A DNA stretch of 64,000 bases from Vanilla planifolia (lineage: Eukaryota; Streptophyta; Magnoliopsida; Asparagales; Orchidaceae), in assembly GCA_023846275.1 (NCBI GenBank), contig CM043868.1:8823653-8887652 (forward strand), given 5' to 3'. Shown here piece by piece: positions 1 through 12,399 of this stretch. The translations under genes were made by a program, and so were the position numbers. Below the pieces are notes generated by a model that ran no database searches, was not told where the DNA came from, and saw only the letters and a list, made by a program, of their open reading frames with translations. Position 1 is the first letter of the stretch. Every line of letters starts with the position of its first letter.

Positions 1-2300
1 AAAATCTCTAAAATTGAAGTAAGTCTAAGCCAATCTATAATTATAGAGATTTTTTATTATTTATAGAAATTCCTATTACACTTATTACATGCCCCAAAAA
101 CATAACTTAGGACAACTAAAATTTATACTTAAAGAATTTAAAATATAATTGGCTTTGCTTTAGGGTCTATAACACCACATATAAGAACATAACATGCTAA
201 TTAGTAAATTTAGAATACATTAAGATATCATTAATAAAAATAATCATAAACTAATCTAGGTATATTTTGAAAACTCTATTCATTAAATTTATAAATGCTG
301 TAAGAGCAATAATAAGGCCAAAAAATAATATAAAAAATTTATAGTAATCATGATGAATTCTAAATGTTATTTTCACCATATCCAATTTTTTAATATTTAA
401 TTAATAAAATTATAATTTTAAATCAATTTTAAAAAATATTATAACATCATATAACTGATCAAACAAATCATCAATTATTGTAAATAAGTATTTATTCTTA
501 ATTTTCAACTTACTCAATTCTTAATAATCTATATACATACGTAGACTATCATATTTCTTTCAAACAAATAAAATCTATACTCCACAAGAGAATACATTAG
601 GCCTAATGAAGTCCTTACTTAATAATTCTTGAATTTACACTTTTACTTCTACTAATTCTACATATATACATAAATTATTGAGAATTGAATAAGTTAAGTA
701 TTTTTTACTTCTAGTAATTTTGTAGTTGTCATTTAATATAGAGCTTTGGATATCGACTCAACTTTAAATACCAATTGAATTTCAAATTCAATTTCTCTAA
801 GAAAAGGTCAGACAATTTCTAAAGAAATACATCCTAATATGCACATACTAGTAGCACATCTTATGATACAACATATTTTTTTATCAATAAATACGACAAA
901 AAGCATAAATCTTTTATTATCTTTTCTTAATAATTTATGAGCCTTAATTATAGAAATGATTGGGAGTCCTCTCCCTCTCTTAAAGAAGAGTACATTCTCT
1001 CTATCTAGGTAGTCAAATTATTCTTCTTTTTCACACAATCAATAACAGCATGATGCTTAGATAGCCAATAAATGTCACAAATAATGAGTTATTCATTTGA
1101 TTCACATCAACAAGCAAAAGCATTAATCATATGATATGTTATGAATGAATGTGAAGTAACACTACCAAATAAAACATTTATAGTAAAACATATCTACAAT
1201 TATATCAATGGAGTGTAGGCCTCTTATTAGGTAATAACATATACTCTAAGCTAATTAATATCACTTATTATCTATACCTATCCATAACTCATACTCCCTC
1301 AAGTAGTAATTGAAGTATTATCCCTATTTTTACTAGTGCCCCCTTTACTAGCAAGATGGCCAATACTTAGTAGGGACAAAGCCATCTCTGATACTACTCA
1401 TAGGCAATCTTTAGCAATATAGCCCAACTCTTTTATGATTGAAACATCTAAGTTGGTTATCTTTTCTAATCAAACAAACTCCATGAAGCAACTTTCCATA
1501 CACTATACACTAAGATATCCTCTACTAGATCCTATGTCCATCTTGTTAATAATAGTAATAAAATCCTATCAACTTAGTTGCCATCGATGAAACTACTTTC
1601 CTCTTCTAATATGTCTACAAAGTATTTTGCCTAGAGCTTTCATCAACATACATTCTTTTTAGAGTAAGAATAATAAAAGTGAAAGCATGATCATAACTAG
1701 GAGTAAAGAAAGAAAGAGAAGAGTATTTTTGTCATAAAAGAAATTGAATTCTTCAATAAGATTTTTTTTCAATGAGTTCTTAAACTTTATGAAGTTTTGA
1801 TTCTCATAATTCTTTAAATTTTTTCTAAGTTCTTTTAAATTTATTCTAATTTTTTTTAACTCATTTATATAGAGGTTAAGATAATACATTTAATTAGAAA
1901 AAGATGCATTTGTCATTTGAACAAAAGTAAAAAGTTTTGCAAAGTGCCATCCAACCCTATTTATATGCACAACTTCCATTCATTAACAACCCTCTCATTT
2001 GTGCGATAGATGGCACTTACCACACACGTGACGCATGTTGAAATGACCTCTAGTGTGTGCACTTCCTTGCAAGGTTCGGTGCACCTACTAGTCACATGTA
2101 GTGCATGTGATTGAGTCAATGTTACAAGTGCACTTGTGCTCGAAATTGGGTGTATATGGGTATGACCTTACATGCTTGAGGGTGGGTGCAATGACATTTG
2201 AATTTATTTTTTTAAAGTTGTTTGTTTCTTTTTTCTTAATATTTCTACTTTAGCCCTAAATCTCCTGAGAGCATGTTCATGTCTTCACACATGGCACTCA
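1..2300. other. AT-rich intergenic DNA, no gene seen
   Basis: Both strands are dense in stop codons, and no open frame carries a recognisable motif. The longest open stretch (near 1659-1889, minus) is low-complexity Lys/Asn/Leu sequence as expected by chance in AT-rich DNA. The right edge merges into the LTR-retrotransposon debris described next. Confidence 0.6.
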
Positions 2301-2769
2301 ACCAACACATTACAATGTGTGCTCTGATACATCTGTAGTGAATCTCGACATGCAATCTAACTCATGACCTTATTGTTTTGTGCTACATATTGATTTATGT
2401 TGTTTTGTCTCTTCTTTTGATTTTTTTCATCAATTTTTTATTTAATAATCTTAGAAATGATCTCTTGATCACCCTTTGACCTTTTAAATGGTCTTTTTAA
2501 AAGGATTAGAATTAGTTGGGATAACTATTTCTTTCTTCTTTGTCACATTTATAGCTTTACATGTTCCAGATATTCCTATTTATTACTCTATTGACCTAGC
2601 ACGCTCCACAAATTTAGCAAAATTAATGGTGCCAAAATGAAACATGAAACACCACTGATCTTCTAAATGTACCACATATGGGGTAAAACGAGCTAGAAAA
2701 GAAAACCTTCTCTCATGATAAAAAACCTAGCATATTTTTGTGCTTTAAGATTATTAAGTCTCCTTTTAT

Positions 2770-3111
2770 CTTATCTCTTAGTGATGATGACATAAATCAT
2801 TTCTCAAATTTTCTTATAAACTCTTTCTAAGAAATTTCTTTTGTGAGCATGCTTCTAACTTGAATTCACTAACAAGATTCCCACCATACAATAATAACTT
2901 TATGTAGTAATATTATGGTTAGTGGTACTAACCATATTATCTTATCTCCAAGTGAGGATGACACAAACCATTTCTTAAATTCGTTTATAAATTCTTTCCA
3001 AGAATTTTCTTTGTAGGCATGCCTCTAACTTGAAATCATTGACAAGATTTCCATCATGCAAGAGCAAATTTATTTAGTAATATTGTGGTCAATGGTACCA
3101 ACCATATTTAA
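2770..3111. repeat. Tandem duplication, about 171-bp unit, two copies
   Basis: The block 2770-2940 is repeated directly at 2941-3111. Both copies start with CTTATCTC, carry a GAGCATGC/AGGCATGC core about 80 bases in, and end near a GGTACNAACCATAT box. They have diverged by many substitutions, so the duplication is old. It lies inside the LTR-retrotransposon debris and has no coding content that I can recognise. Confidence 0.75.
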
Positions 3112-3488
3112 GGTAATTGATTCTCTTAAATATTTGGGCTAACTTGGCTAAGCTAATTCTCTACTTTAATTGGATCTGTTCCCTCACGTGAAGCTATATT
3201 TTATAAAATTATTTTGTTCATGTATCATCTTAATACCTTCTCTTGGGGATCTTTAAGGGTTGTTGATTGTTTTTTAGCCCTTTCCTTCTCTTTTCACTGG
3301 TTTAAGATTCAATTATTTTTTATCCCCTCATAAATCTTCTTCTATGGAATGAAAAGATATTAATCATCTTTTTTTAATTATAATTCAACTTTTCAATTAA
3401 AATAAAGAAGCATAGTTATAATTAGTTCTCTATATGTGCACATTATTCTAATATCCTCACTCAACGGTCTAACTTATTCCTCAACCTT

Positions 3489-3502
3489 AGGCTTTGATAC
3501 CA
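3489..3502 (-). other. Primer-binding-site-like sequence (tRNA-iMet type)
   Basis: The minus strand reads TGGTATCAAAGCCT. This differs by one base from TGGTATCAGAGC, the complement of the 3' end of initiator tRNA-Met, which primes many plant LTR retrotransposons. Its position between LTR-like sequence (higher coordinates) and gag-like debris (lower coordinates) fits a minus-strand element. A second, weaker relative lies near 2317-2328. Confidence 0.5.
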
Positions 3503-4039
3503 TATTATCACACTCTATCTCAATTAAACCAACATAACTCAATAAACTATATCCAACCTACAATGTTATTAGGTAAATCAAAATTAGCAATATAAGATTG
3601 AGGATGCAAATTAATAAAAATGACAATGGGTGATGTAGAAACCATGTCTGTTTAAAAGCATCATAACTAATAGAAATAATGATGCATAATATACAGTTAT
3701 CACAAGATACAAAAACTAAAATATAATGTTTGTACAATAATCTAAGGATAAAATACAATCATTTTCATATACATATAATATTTCTCACACTCATAAAATA
3801 TATTAGCTCTCACCCAATTGTCTTTTCAACTATATGAATGTTGGCATTCTATCTTATAATATAAGTAAAAATGAGTATAATCTGCTCAACAAATAAACTA
3901 CCAATTATATATAATAAAATAATATAAAAAGAGTAATAATATAGTTAAAAAATAATAATAGAATAGTAAATAAAATAATGAATAAAAATTTGTAAAGAAT
4001 AGTACATTATTAATACATTTATATCATATGTATCTCGTT

Positions 4040-4057
4040 TATATATATATATATATA
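4040..4057. repeat. (TA)9 microsatellite
   Basis: A perfect dinucleotide TA run in AT-rich LTR-like sequence. Confidence 0.9.
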
Positions 4058-6690
4058 CTCATCATATAATACTCATAATATATTAGTATATCATGCTTTT
4101 TTTATTTTTAATTTCAATTTTTTTTATTAGTTCTTTATTTTTTTAGTTATTTTTTTTATTTCATACTTTCTTTTTTATTTTTGAGCTCAAACTTCATTTA
4201 TGATCCTTATCTTAGCTCCTTGGAATCTTATATCATATCTCATCATCATTAAGTCTCAACCTTTGATACATCATGATTGTACCATGCTATTAGAGATATC
4301 TCATCATTACTGAGTCTTTAGCCCATATTTTTAACATCCTTTGTTGATAAGGGAGTGAGGCCTCTGATATGTCATAAATCTATATCTGAATACCCATGAT
4401 ATTATTAATTATTACCTCTATAAATAACATCTTATATTAACTGGGGAACACGATCACTAACATTTTCAAGCTTTATCTCTAAGTGTCTACAACATTGGGG
4501 AGTGAAGTACATTTCATCATCATTAAATTAAGATATTTAACTATATCGTGGATGTATTATGAGACCATAGGGTGAACGATATTTCACATATCTCATTTTT
4601 TAGTCATTATTGGATAAGGTAATCTTTCTTTTTTTATTATTTTTTTATTTCTTTTTTTATCATATTATATGTTCTAATTTATAATTATTTATGTTCATGC
4701 ATATGTATATATCACATATAGATATATCAACAATAATAAAATACTATAATGAAATCATAACAAATGTAAAGATGTTATGTCATGCAAGTACTCATTTCAT
4801 CATGCATTTCACAATAATAGAGAAGGAATTAAAAACCTACTTATATCACAATTACTAGATTTTCTTATTTAACACTTTAGAGAATTTTCTTTTACAGCTT
4901 TTCTTTTTTTTTATCAGCTTTTCTTATTTTCAGCATGTATCATAATTCCTCTTATCCATAATAAGTAAATTGTTAATTTATAAGAAATCACTTTTCAAAC
5001 TATCCTTCACAAAATAACTCAATTTCATATTTATGTCATCATATAATACAACATGATTTCTTTTATCGTATTGTATGATCCACCCCCTGCATTGATTGGA
5101 ATAAGGATCATATGAATAATGTTTGATACTCTAAATTGATAATACATGTTTGATTTCCCTTTTTCATACATGTAAAATCCATAGCAAATATCTTACCATA
5201 TAAGGAATTAGACTTACAATATTTGTTGAGCTGTCATTAGTTTAACATACTTATTAGATACTCATTATGTACTCATCTAATATATAGTTGTTATTTAAAC
5301 ATATTAGAGATCAAATAAATGATATAGTATAAGCTTTTTATAAATTAATTGTACCAATTTGATAGCCCTATCATACCTATATGATTCATAATAACCATCT
5401 CAATGTATAAGGTATTAAAGAGAAGGATATTATTGATAGGAATTATATGGATTATAATACTAATCCAATCTCTCATTGCACTTATAATAAAAGTTTGATA
5501 ATTCTATTTACATCAGTCAGATAGCTCTTACTAATCTTGTCACATAGATCATACCAGATGATCTAAGTGATCATCTTTATGTAATCATTAGTTGGAAATA
5601 ACAATAGTCTTTAAACAATAAAGAATCTAACCTAGCTCATAGATTTTCATATCTTGGCATTCAAAATAGCCCAAAAGTTATTTATACACAGATATTTAAG
5701 GAAGATCTTGCCTTATGTTATGATTCTCGCAATTCAAGCTGATATTCCATTCTTTTTCACAAGCTTTACCTCCTTCCTTTTGATTTCTTTAATTTTCCTC
5801 AAAGGACAACTCGGTTTCCCCTTCCTTGCTCCTCTCCAACCATCCTTTCTCTCTCTTCTTGTTTTCTCCCAAAGTTTCCAAATACAATAATTGTTTTTTC
5901 AACATAGGAGCGACTGCTTATCCTCTTTTTAAATAAGAGAATTAAATTAATATATTTTATTCATCTATTTTATCTTGCATTGTCTTCTCTATAGTCACTT
6001 AAGCCTACTCCAACAACAACTTTAGCTTTGCTCTATGTGTGCATCATCCATCTATTTCTCAACCATATAAAGGACACCTGCTTTATTTTTCTAGCCATTA
6101 AAAGAATTTTAGCCAGAAGGATAAATAAGTTTTCCTAGGAATAAAGTTAGAGATTTTTCATAGTCAATAACATATAAAACATTCTATGTCATTATAATTA
6201 ACTGATAAATAAAATGATTTGGGCATGAATTTTACTCGTAGTTTATTATTCCTCCATTAAGAAAAGATACCTCATTGCGAAGCAAACTTAGGAATGAAGG
6301 TGTGGGTTAATAAGTGTGACAGCTAAGATTGTGATTGATCACTTGGATAACTTAATGATAATTTTGTTTTATTATTATGTAGTATACAATAATATTGTGT
6401 CTATGACATCTGTGATAATGTTATTAATAATATTAAATAGACCTAATATAATTTGGTGATTGATAGTTAATAAGATTATCTCCCATAACTCAAATGTGTT
6501 AAATTATATAGTATTAGTGTATATAATTAAATAAGTTATTTTATTACTTAATTTTTTGAACGTGTCACAATCTAAATTCTAAAAGTAGTCTTTTAAATAA
6601 CCCACTCCCTTTCTAATATAGGAACTCTCTTGGTCGTAACTGTTCTCTGGTACGACTGGGGAGAGAGGTGGCGTTCCTTCTGCAGAGACG

Positions 6691-9600
6691 ATGGCCACTT
6701 CTTCCTCTTCGTCTCCCTTTCCGTCTGCCGAAGAAAACTCTAGGAAACAACTTCTCAAGGAGGTCAGAATTATCGATATCCTCGTGCAATTTTAGGTTTT
6801 CGGTTTAATGTCCTTCTCTTTCGTTGTTTTGGTACTTTCGAAAGCGAGAAAAATGAAGTCATTTGTCTCTGATTCCTTCCAAACAATGTTAGAGAGTCTA
6901 CTTGTTCTTTTCTCTTCTCCGATAAAAACTCGTTGATTTTTCTTTTATTTATCATCACACTGCAGATAAGGAATCATGAAATTGCAATCGGTGAGCTAAG
7001 CAGCCTCCCGGCCTCTCGAGTAAGCCTCTAACTCTCAATATAAGGTATTTACTTGATCTCTTGGCTTGTGTTGACGTAATAACTTTTAGTTTCTAAGCCT
7101 CGTTTTATCGCGAGGTAAGTCTAGGTAACTTGACCTAAGGTTATCCTACAAAAAGATTTTTTTGGCAAATCCCTTAGCTTAACCTACTCCACCTGGCTGT
7201 TCCCCTTGCTAACCCTAAAATATGTTCTCAATTTGCATTATTCACATGACCATTATCAGTTTTAACAGCGACATATGGATTGTTAGAAGTTGTGTCTTCA
7301 AGAGCCAATCTTATTATAAATCCGCATCCCATTAGCTTATTGGCGGTGTTGGTTGTGACCTGATCGATAAATCTTACTAGCAAGCTTTGTTAATGATCTT
7401 AATCTTGTTTGCCTTAATCTATTACACCTTACCCAATATGCTTAACTTAAAATCCATTGCTTTGATTCTCCTTAACTTGTACACCTTAACCCATGCCCTA
7501 ACTTCAATACTTTTGACGATGTAATTTTTAACCATTATAATTGCAGCCTCACTTCTCTCTACATTTGATTAATGACCCATGTCAGAATGTATTCAGTTTA
7601 TTGAATGTGGCACCATTCTCCGAAAAGGTTTACCTTTCTTGATTGAGCTCTGATCTTCTTTTCTACTAGTCTTTGGTCTCTTGTTCATGTGCTTTAGCTA
7701 TTTTTAATAGTGCTACCTAACGTGTTTACTTGGGTAGTTTTTTTCTAGTCCCTTAAGAAACAATCAAAAGCTTTTAGAAGTTTTGGTCATTGTTTCGCTG
7801 TAATGATTGTAATCGGTATAACTACCTTTTCTGTTAAAATTAATCTATAATACCTTACTCATTGGATGTATAGGAGATCCTCTTTTTGGATTTGTGATTC
7901 ATTTGAAATTTGTTAGCTTGTTGAGAGGGAGCAAAAAGTTGTTAGATTTTCTCTCTATTTCCTCTTTCACCCACCCCCTTTCTTTCCTTGCCTCATTAAC
8001 CTCCTAGCTAAATTCTCTAATTCTATCACAATATCTTTTGCATCATCTCTAGAAAAATGATGGATGTACATGGAGAGCATTGAATTCTATTGCAGTTTGC
8101 AAGAATTTGTAACTTTAGATGACCATTTGGTTTAGGACATTGTGAATGTGGGGGCACAATCCAATGCACTCTTTCAAACCCTCAATATTAATATGATGGT
8201 GTTTTAGCAAATCATGACTCAATTCATGGTTGCAATGCCATCTATATTATTATAGTAGCTATGTTCATGCTCTACTAATTTTACTGATCATGGTTTCAAC
8301 TACAATTGATTCTTTGGTGTCTCTTACACTTGTGTTATCAAGGAATCAAATGTTGACACTCATCAATGAAATAATGAATGCCTTCCTAGCCAACAAGTGC
8401 CTTAATTCTAATATCCATTCCAATAACATAAATTTCAACAACAAAATCCTAAGAGAGAGGCTTTGACCAATAAAGGTGTTGGTTTTGAGATCCTTCTTGG
8501 TAAAACAAAATTTTGACAAGAACCCTAAGGAGATGCTTTGCTTAGCAAGTGTCCTAGTCCAAGATTTGTCTTGGTTAATTAAATTTTATTGATAAAATGC
8601 CCAGTGAGAGGTTTTTTCCCTAATCCGGTAATCTATCTTTGTAAACAAAATCTCGATAACAATAGAATAAGGAGAGGCTTTAATCAACAGGTGCATTTGG
8701 CCTTGAGGTTTGTCTTAATGAGACTAGGTTCTGTTTCTTGATTTGTTGAATTTATTTTACAGTGGTGATTCAATCACGAATTATATGTTGGGTCCAAATC
8801 AAATTTCAAGTGCTATTTAGCAAATTTTGATTCATTTGCTTCCTAAACTTTGTTCTTGGGGGAGATTTGAGTGAATTTAACATATTCTTGATGACTAGTT
8901 GCTTATCTTGAACTTAGAAAAGATTTTTTATGATTTTGAGTTATATCAAATATTGTGCTTTTTTGATTTTGAGTTGATCACAAAATGAGTATTTTAGGAA
9001 ATTTTTGTTTTTTGAAGTTTGAGATCCACCATCAAAATTCTCTCTTAGGTTGTGATTACGTCTTCCTCTTAAAATTGTTCTTGGATAATGAAAATAAAAA
9101 ACAAATTCAAGGTAGCTAGAGAGATATGAAGAAAAAAATAGTTAAAAAATGTTTCCATAAATTCAGTAGTATTTGTACATCAAAACCTGAAACAAATGCT
9201 AAAATATGTTATCATTTATGTTTATTTGATTTGTGGCTTTATGCACTTACACAACTTGTTAAAAATAGGGTTTTTGTTAAATGTCTCTTTGTTGAGATTG
9301 TAGGCTTCTCTTGAGGATATCTCTTTAAGCTATTCATTTGATAACAACCCTTTTTATTGATTAAGCTTTTGGTCAAGATGTGATGCTTATACCAATTGTA
9401 CCTTTGGATATTGCAAAAGAGTTTAGTCTTTTTGAAACTCTCAAGCAGTTTTTTGGGAGATTGTTTGGTGAAGGTCATAGTCAATTTCTAGATCAAGCCT
9501 TTTTTTATCAATTTTTGGTGAATTTTTTTTTAGAGATCTTCAATTTCCTTCTTAAACTTTTCCTTTATTACGAGAGCTTGAGTAACTTTTCATCTTGCTT

Positions 9601-12379
9601 CTCAATCGAACAATCTCTTCATTTTGAACTTTTATTTTTTGAGAGGCTTTCTTGAATTTTGTTTTTCCCTCCCTACTATTACACATCAACTTATTTGTTT
9701 AGATTGTAAGAGTCCCCTTATAGAGTTGGAATTTGGGTGGCATCTTTTGATGAATCACTAGCCCCACACTCTGCAAAACCAGTTTAGAGAAGATTAATCA
9801 AAAAAATAATCTGAGACAAAAAAGAATACAAAGTGTTGTAACACTTTCTTGACATAAGCTTTTAGCTTACTTCTAAGGCATTTAGATTGTGACTGTATCC
9901 TTCATCATCTTGGTATACGAGGGAAAGTGAAATGTTGACAACACCTTTGGTGAATCCTTCTCATTTTCCTCCTTGAGAAGGCTAAATGACTTCCGAAAAC
10001 TTAACAAAAAATTCAAAAGCTTCCTTGTGCTGGATTTGATATGAAAATTCAAACTTGGAGAAGTTGATGAAATTCTTGAATGACAAGTCAAAATGAGAAT
10101 CAGAATATAGAGGGTCATGCATTCTTGAAGCTTAATCACCTCTTGAAGAGTCCTTGGCTTATGAGATTTGATGAATTTCGATGTAAGATTCTTGAGTGCT
10201 ATAGAAATTTGATGTCGAAGAACTTTTATTAGGAGTAGAGTAGGTTTCTATTATAGATTCATGAGAGTTAGAGAAGACGAAATAAGGAGAAAAAGAAAAA
10301 GAGTTGTTAAAGCAAAATGTTAAACAGGAGGCCAAGTCTCCTGCTCTAGCTTCTTTTTTCTTGTCTTGCTTTTTTGATGTTAAGCAGTGTTTTTGATTCT
10401 CCAAGTAACAGCATCTCAGTGCAAATGCAAAGCGAAGGATAAGTATTTCTAAGCTTTTTGTTCCTTGTTGAAGAGGTTGTTGAGGAAGCACCTTTTGCTA
10501 TTTGAAAGTGTTCTAACAAAAGATTTGCTATCTTGAGCACCCTAAACAACTTATTGTGAGACTCCGCTTACAAGTTACCTGGTCCTCTAGTAAAAAAATA
10601 GACTTTCCAGATTTGCTATTTAGAAATATGTTTCCTAGGTATTTAAGTATTTCATGAAACCAAAAGACATACCTTGACATTTGATTTTTCTTCAAACCTA
10701 AATGAAGCATTAGATTGAAGCAATGGTATTTGAGGCCACCTCAATGCGGATCACCTCAAAATGCTTAAACATTTCAAAGAAATAGTTGGAAGAAATTGCC
10801 CATGCAAGAAAAACTGAATAAGAACACAGAAATTATCCTTTATCGTCGATTTGGTACTTCCACCGTGATTGAAGTGTTACCCTTTTTGAGCTTTTATTAT
10901 ATCCAATGTGATTAACATCGATTTTGGAAACTATTGTCACGATGAAGCCCTGGATTGTTCGTGCATGAGAATGTGCATAGAATTTGGATAATGCGATATA
11001 GAGAATTGGAAAAAGGAAAGCTTAGTGTCATAAATTATGCGTGAGCAGGTGAATTAGCTTATGGCCATCTGAAGGGGTTTATTTAGGACAGTTCTTCGGG
11101 AACTTTAAATGATGCTTGTTAATTCAAAACTACTTGTTGTTATTATTAGAACATTTATGAAGTATCAATCTAATGCTTAGGGATCTATGCAAAGATTTGG
11201 TGTATAAACCAAAAATCTCACTTAAAAATTTGAACACAATTTTTTGGTCATATTTGATATTTTAACTTCCATCTCCAACTTTTTCATTTCCATATCTTGT
11301 GGTTTGAATTTTAAAGAGGATGATCTTTTTGTATGCAAAAGCACAACAAAATATTGAGATAGTAGAATTAAAGAAATCAGACTAGTGCAAGTTGCAAGTT
11401 TTGCAAATATTTGGGAAATCCGACTAGAGGCCATAGTGAAAAGTACATGACTTGCCACCTCTTGTTTCATGTTTCTATTTCTTATTGTTTGTCTTAGGGT
11501 TAGTTTGACATTGCTTAGATTAAGTATTTTTGGATAATAGAAGTTTTTATTTTAAATTGTGTCAAACAACTTAATGATTTTTTTTTATTTTTCAATAGGT
11601 TGAGTATTGTCACGATCTTTTCATTATATCGTTTTAATAGTTAGCACCATCTTTTCTTCTTTTCAAAATACTATCGTTATTTTTTCTTTTATTTTTTTTA
11701 ATAAAAATGTTGAATGATAATTTTGTTAATTGTTTTTCAAATAAGTGTTGAAAAATAGGAGATTATTAAACAGGAATTTTTAATATTACTTAATAATAGA
11801 ATTTCTATAACATAGTTTGTGTTTTATATAATTATTATTAAATATTAAATTAATTAATGAAAAATAAATTAAAAAGTGTTATTGATAAGTTGTGTATTTA
11901 ATATTTTATTGTTTAGACGATAGTTCTATTTTTTGACTTTTCAGTCAGAAAAAAATATGAAAAAATAATAATTATATGTAGTGAAGATGAATAAGTTATT
12001 TGAATTATTAAAAGTACATAATAAAGGATAATTTAATCTGGTTTTTTATTAATCAATTTAATATTTAATAACAGTTTAATCATCAAATTTTAAATACAAA
12101 AAAATGATTTGGCAATAGCCACTAAATACTGCAAATTAATGCCACGCTTATGCTTTTCTGATTGTTTTGAACAGGCTGCATACCAGAAAGTATGCAACAT
12201 TTACTTCCGTAAGGGCATTGATACTGTAAAATCGTTTGAGCAAAGTATGCGTTATTAGCTTTCCTTCCTGTGGTTTATTAACCGGTGCTTGAACTTACAA
12301 TTCTGGCTTCTTGTACATATTTGCAGAAAAGCTTGACGCAGCCAAGTCTCAGTTGCAGAAACTTGATAAAGCTCGATGA
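6691..12379 (+). CDS. Small prefoldin-like protein, ASDURF-type (82 aa, 4 exons)
   Basis: Predicted coding exons are 6691-6762, 6966-7019, 12175-12244 and 12327-12379. They total 249 bases and encode 82 residues. All junctions are GT-AG, phases close, and the frame ends at TGA 12377-12379. The start is the ATG opening MATSSSSS, directly after a GC-richer 5' leader. The product has a Ser-rich N-terminus, then a charged helix ending GELSSLPASR, an AYQK segment, and a second charged helix (SFEQKKLDAAKSQLQKLDKAR region). From memory this two-helix layout resembles animal ASDURF, the prefoldin-like subunit encoded upstream of ASNSD1 and found in the PAQosome co-chaperone complex. Helix-turn-helix coiled coil is typical of prefoldin subunits. 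The exon structure is well supported by splice sites; the family assignment is inference. A good donor (CAG/gtaagc at 12383) just after the stop suggests a spliced 3' UTR. Confidence 0.72.
7020..12174 (+). other. 5.2-kb second intron of the prefoldin-like gene
   Basis: The intron runs from GTAAGC after CTCTCGA to TTGAACAG. The first part (7020-8700) is ordinary AT-rich intron sequence. The part from about 9100 to 11500 carries several overlapping open stretches on the minus strand and one on plus. They are Lys/Ser/Phe-rich, lack a shared frame, and match no domain I know. They are most likely remains of an inserted transposable element, but no LTR, terminal repeat or diagnostic motif was found to classify it. 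Confidence 0.5.
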
Positions 12380-12399
12380 ACAGGTAAGCATAACCCTGC

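Larger units (their letters stand above)
2300..6600 (-). mobile_element. Degenerate Ty3-type LTR retrotransposon remnant
   Basis: On the minus strand a primer-binding-site-like sequence (3489-3502) is followed, toward lower coordinates, by eroded frames at about 2400-3400 that faintly resemble a Ty3 gag: a patch near 2600-2720 reads like the usual gag helical region, but with stops. On the other side, about 3505-6600 is AT-rich sequence with LTR-like character and no coding signal, so it would be the 5' LTR side. I could not define clean LTR ends, target-site duplications or a pol domain. The orientation rests mainly on the primer-binding site. The whole region could instead be several nested fragments. 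The right edge stops just before the 5' end of the prefoldin-like gene. Confidence 0.35.

Noticed and set aside
2317-2328. Second tRNA-iMet-like site (GCTCTGATACAT)
   Set aside because: It matches about ten bases of the complement but lacks the terminal CCA, and its position relative to the gag-like debris is wrong for the same element.
9239-11470. Cluster of open frames on both strands in the second intron of the prefoldin-like gene
   Set aside because: I tried to read them as a Copia or Ty3 gag with a zinc knuckle (CNIQRYNWYKHH near 9400), but the Cys/His spacing does not fit, and no shared frame or other domain supports it.
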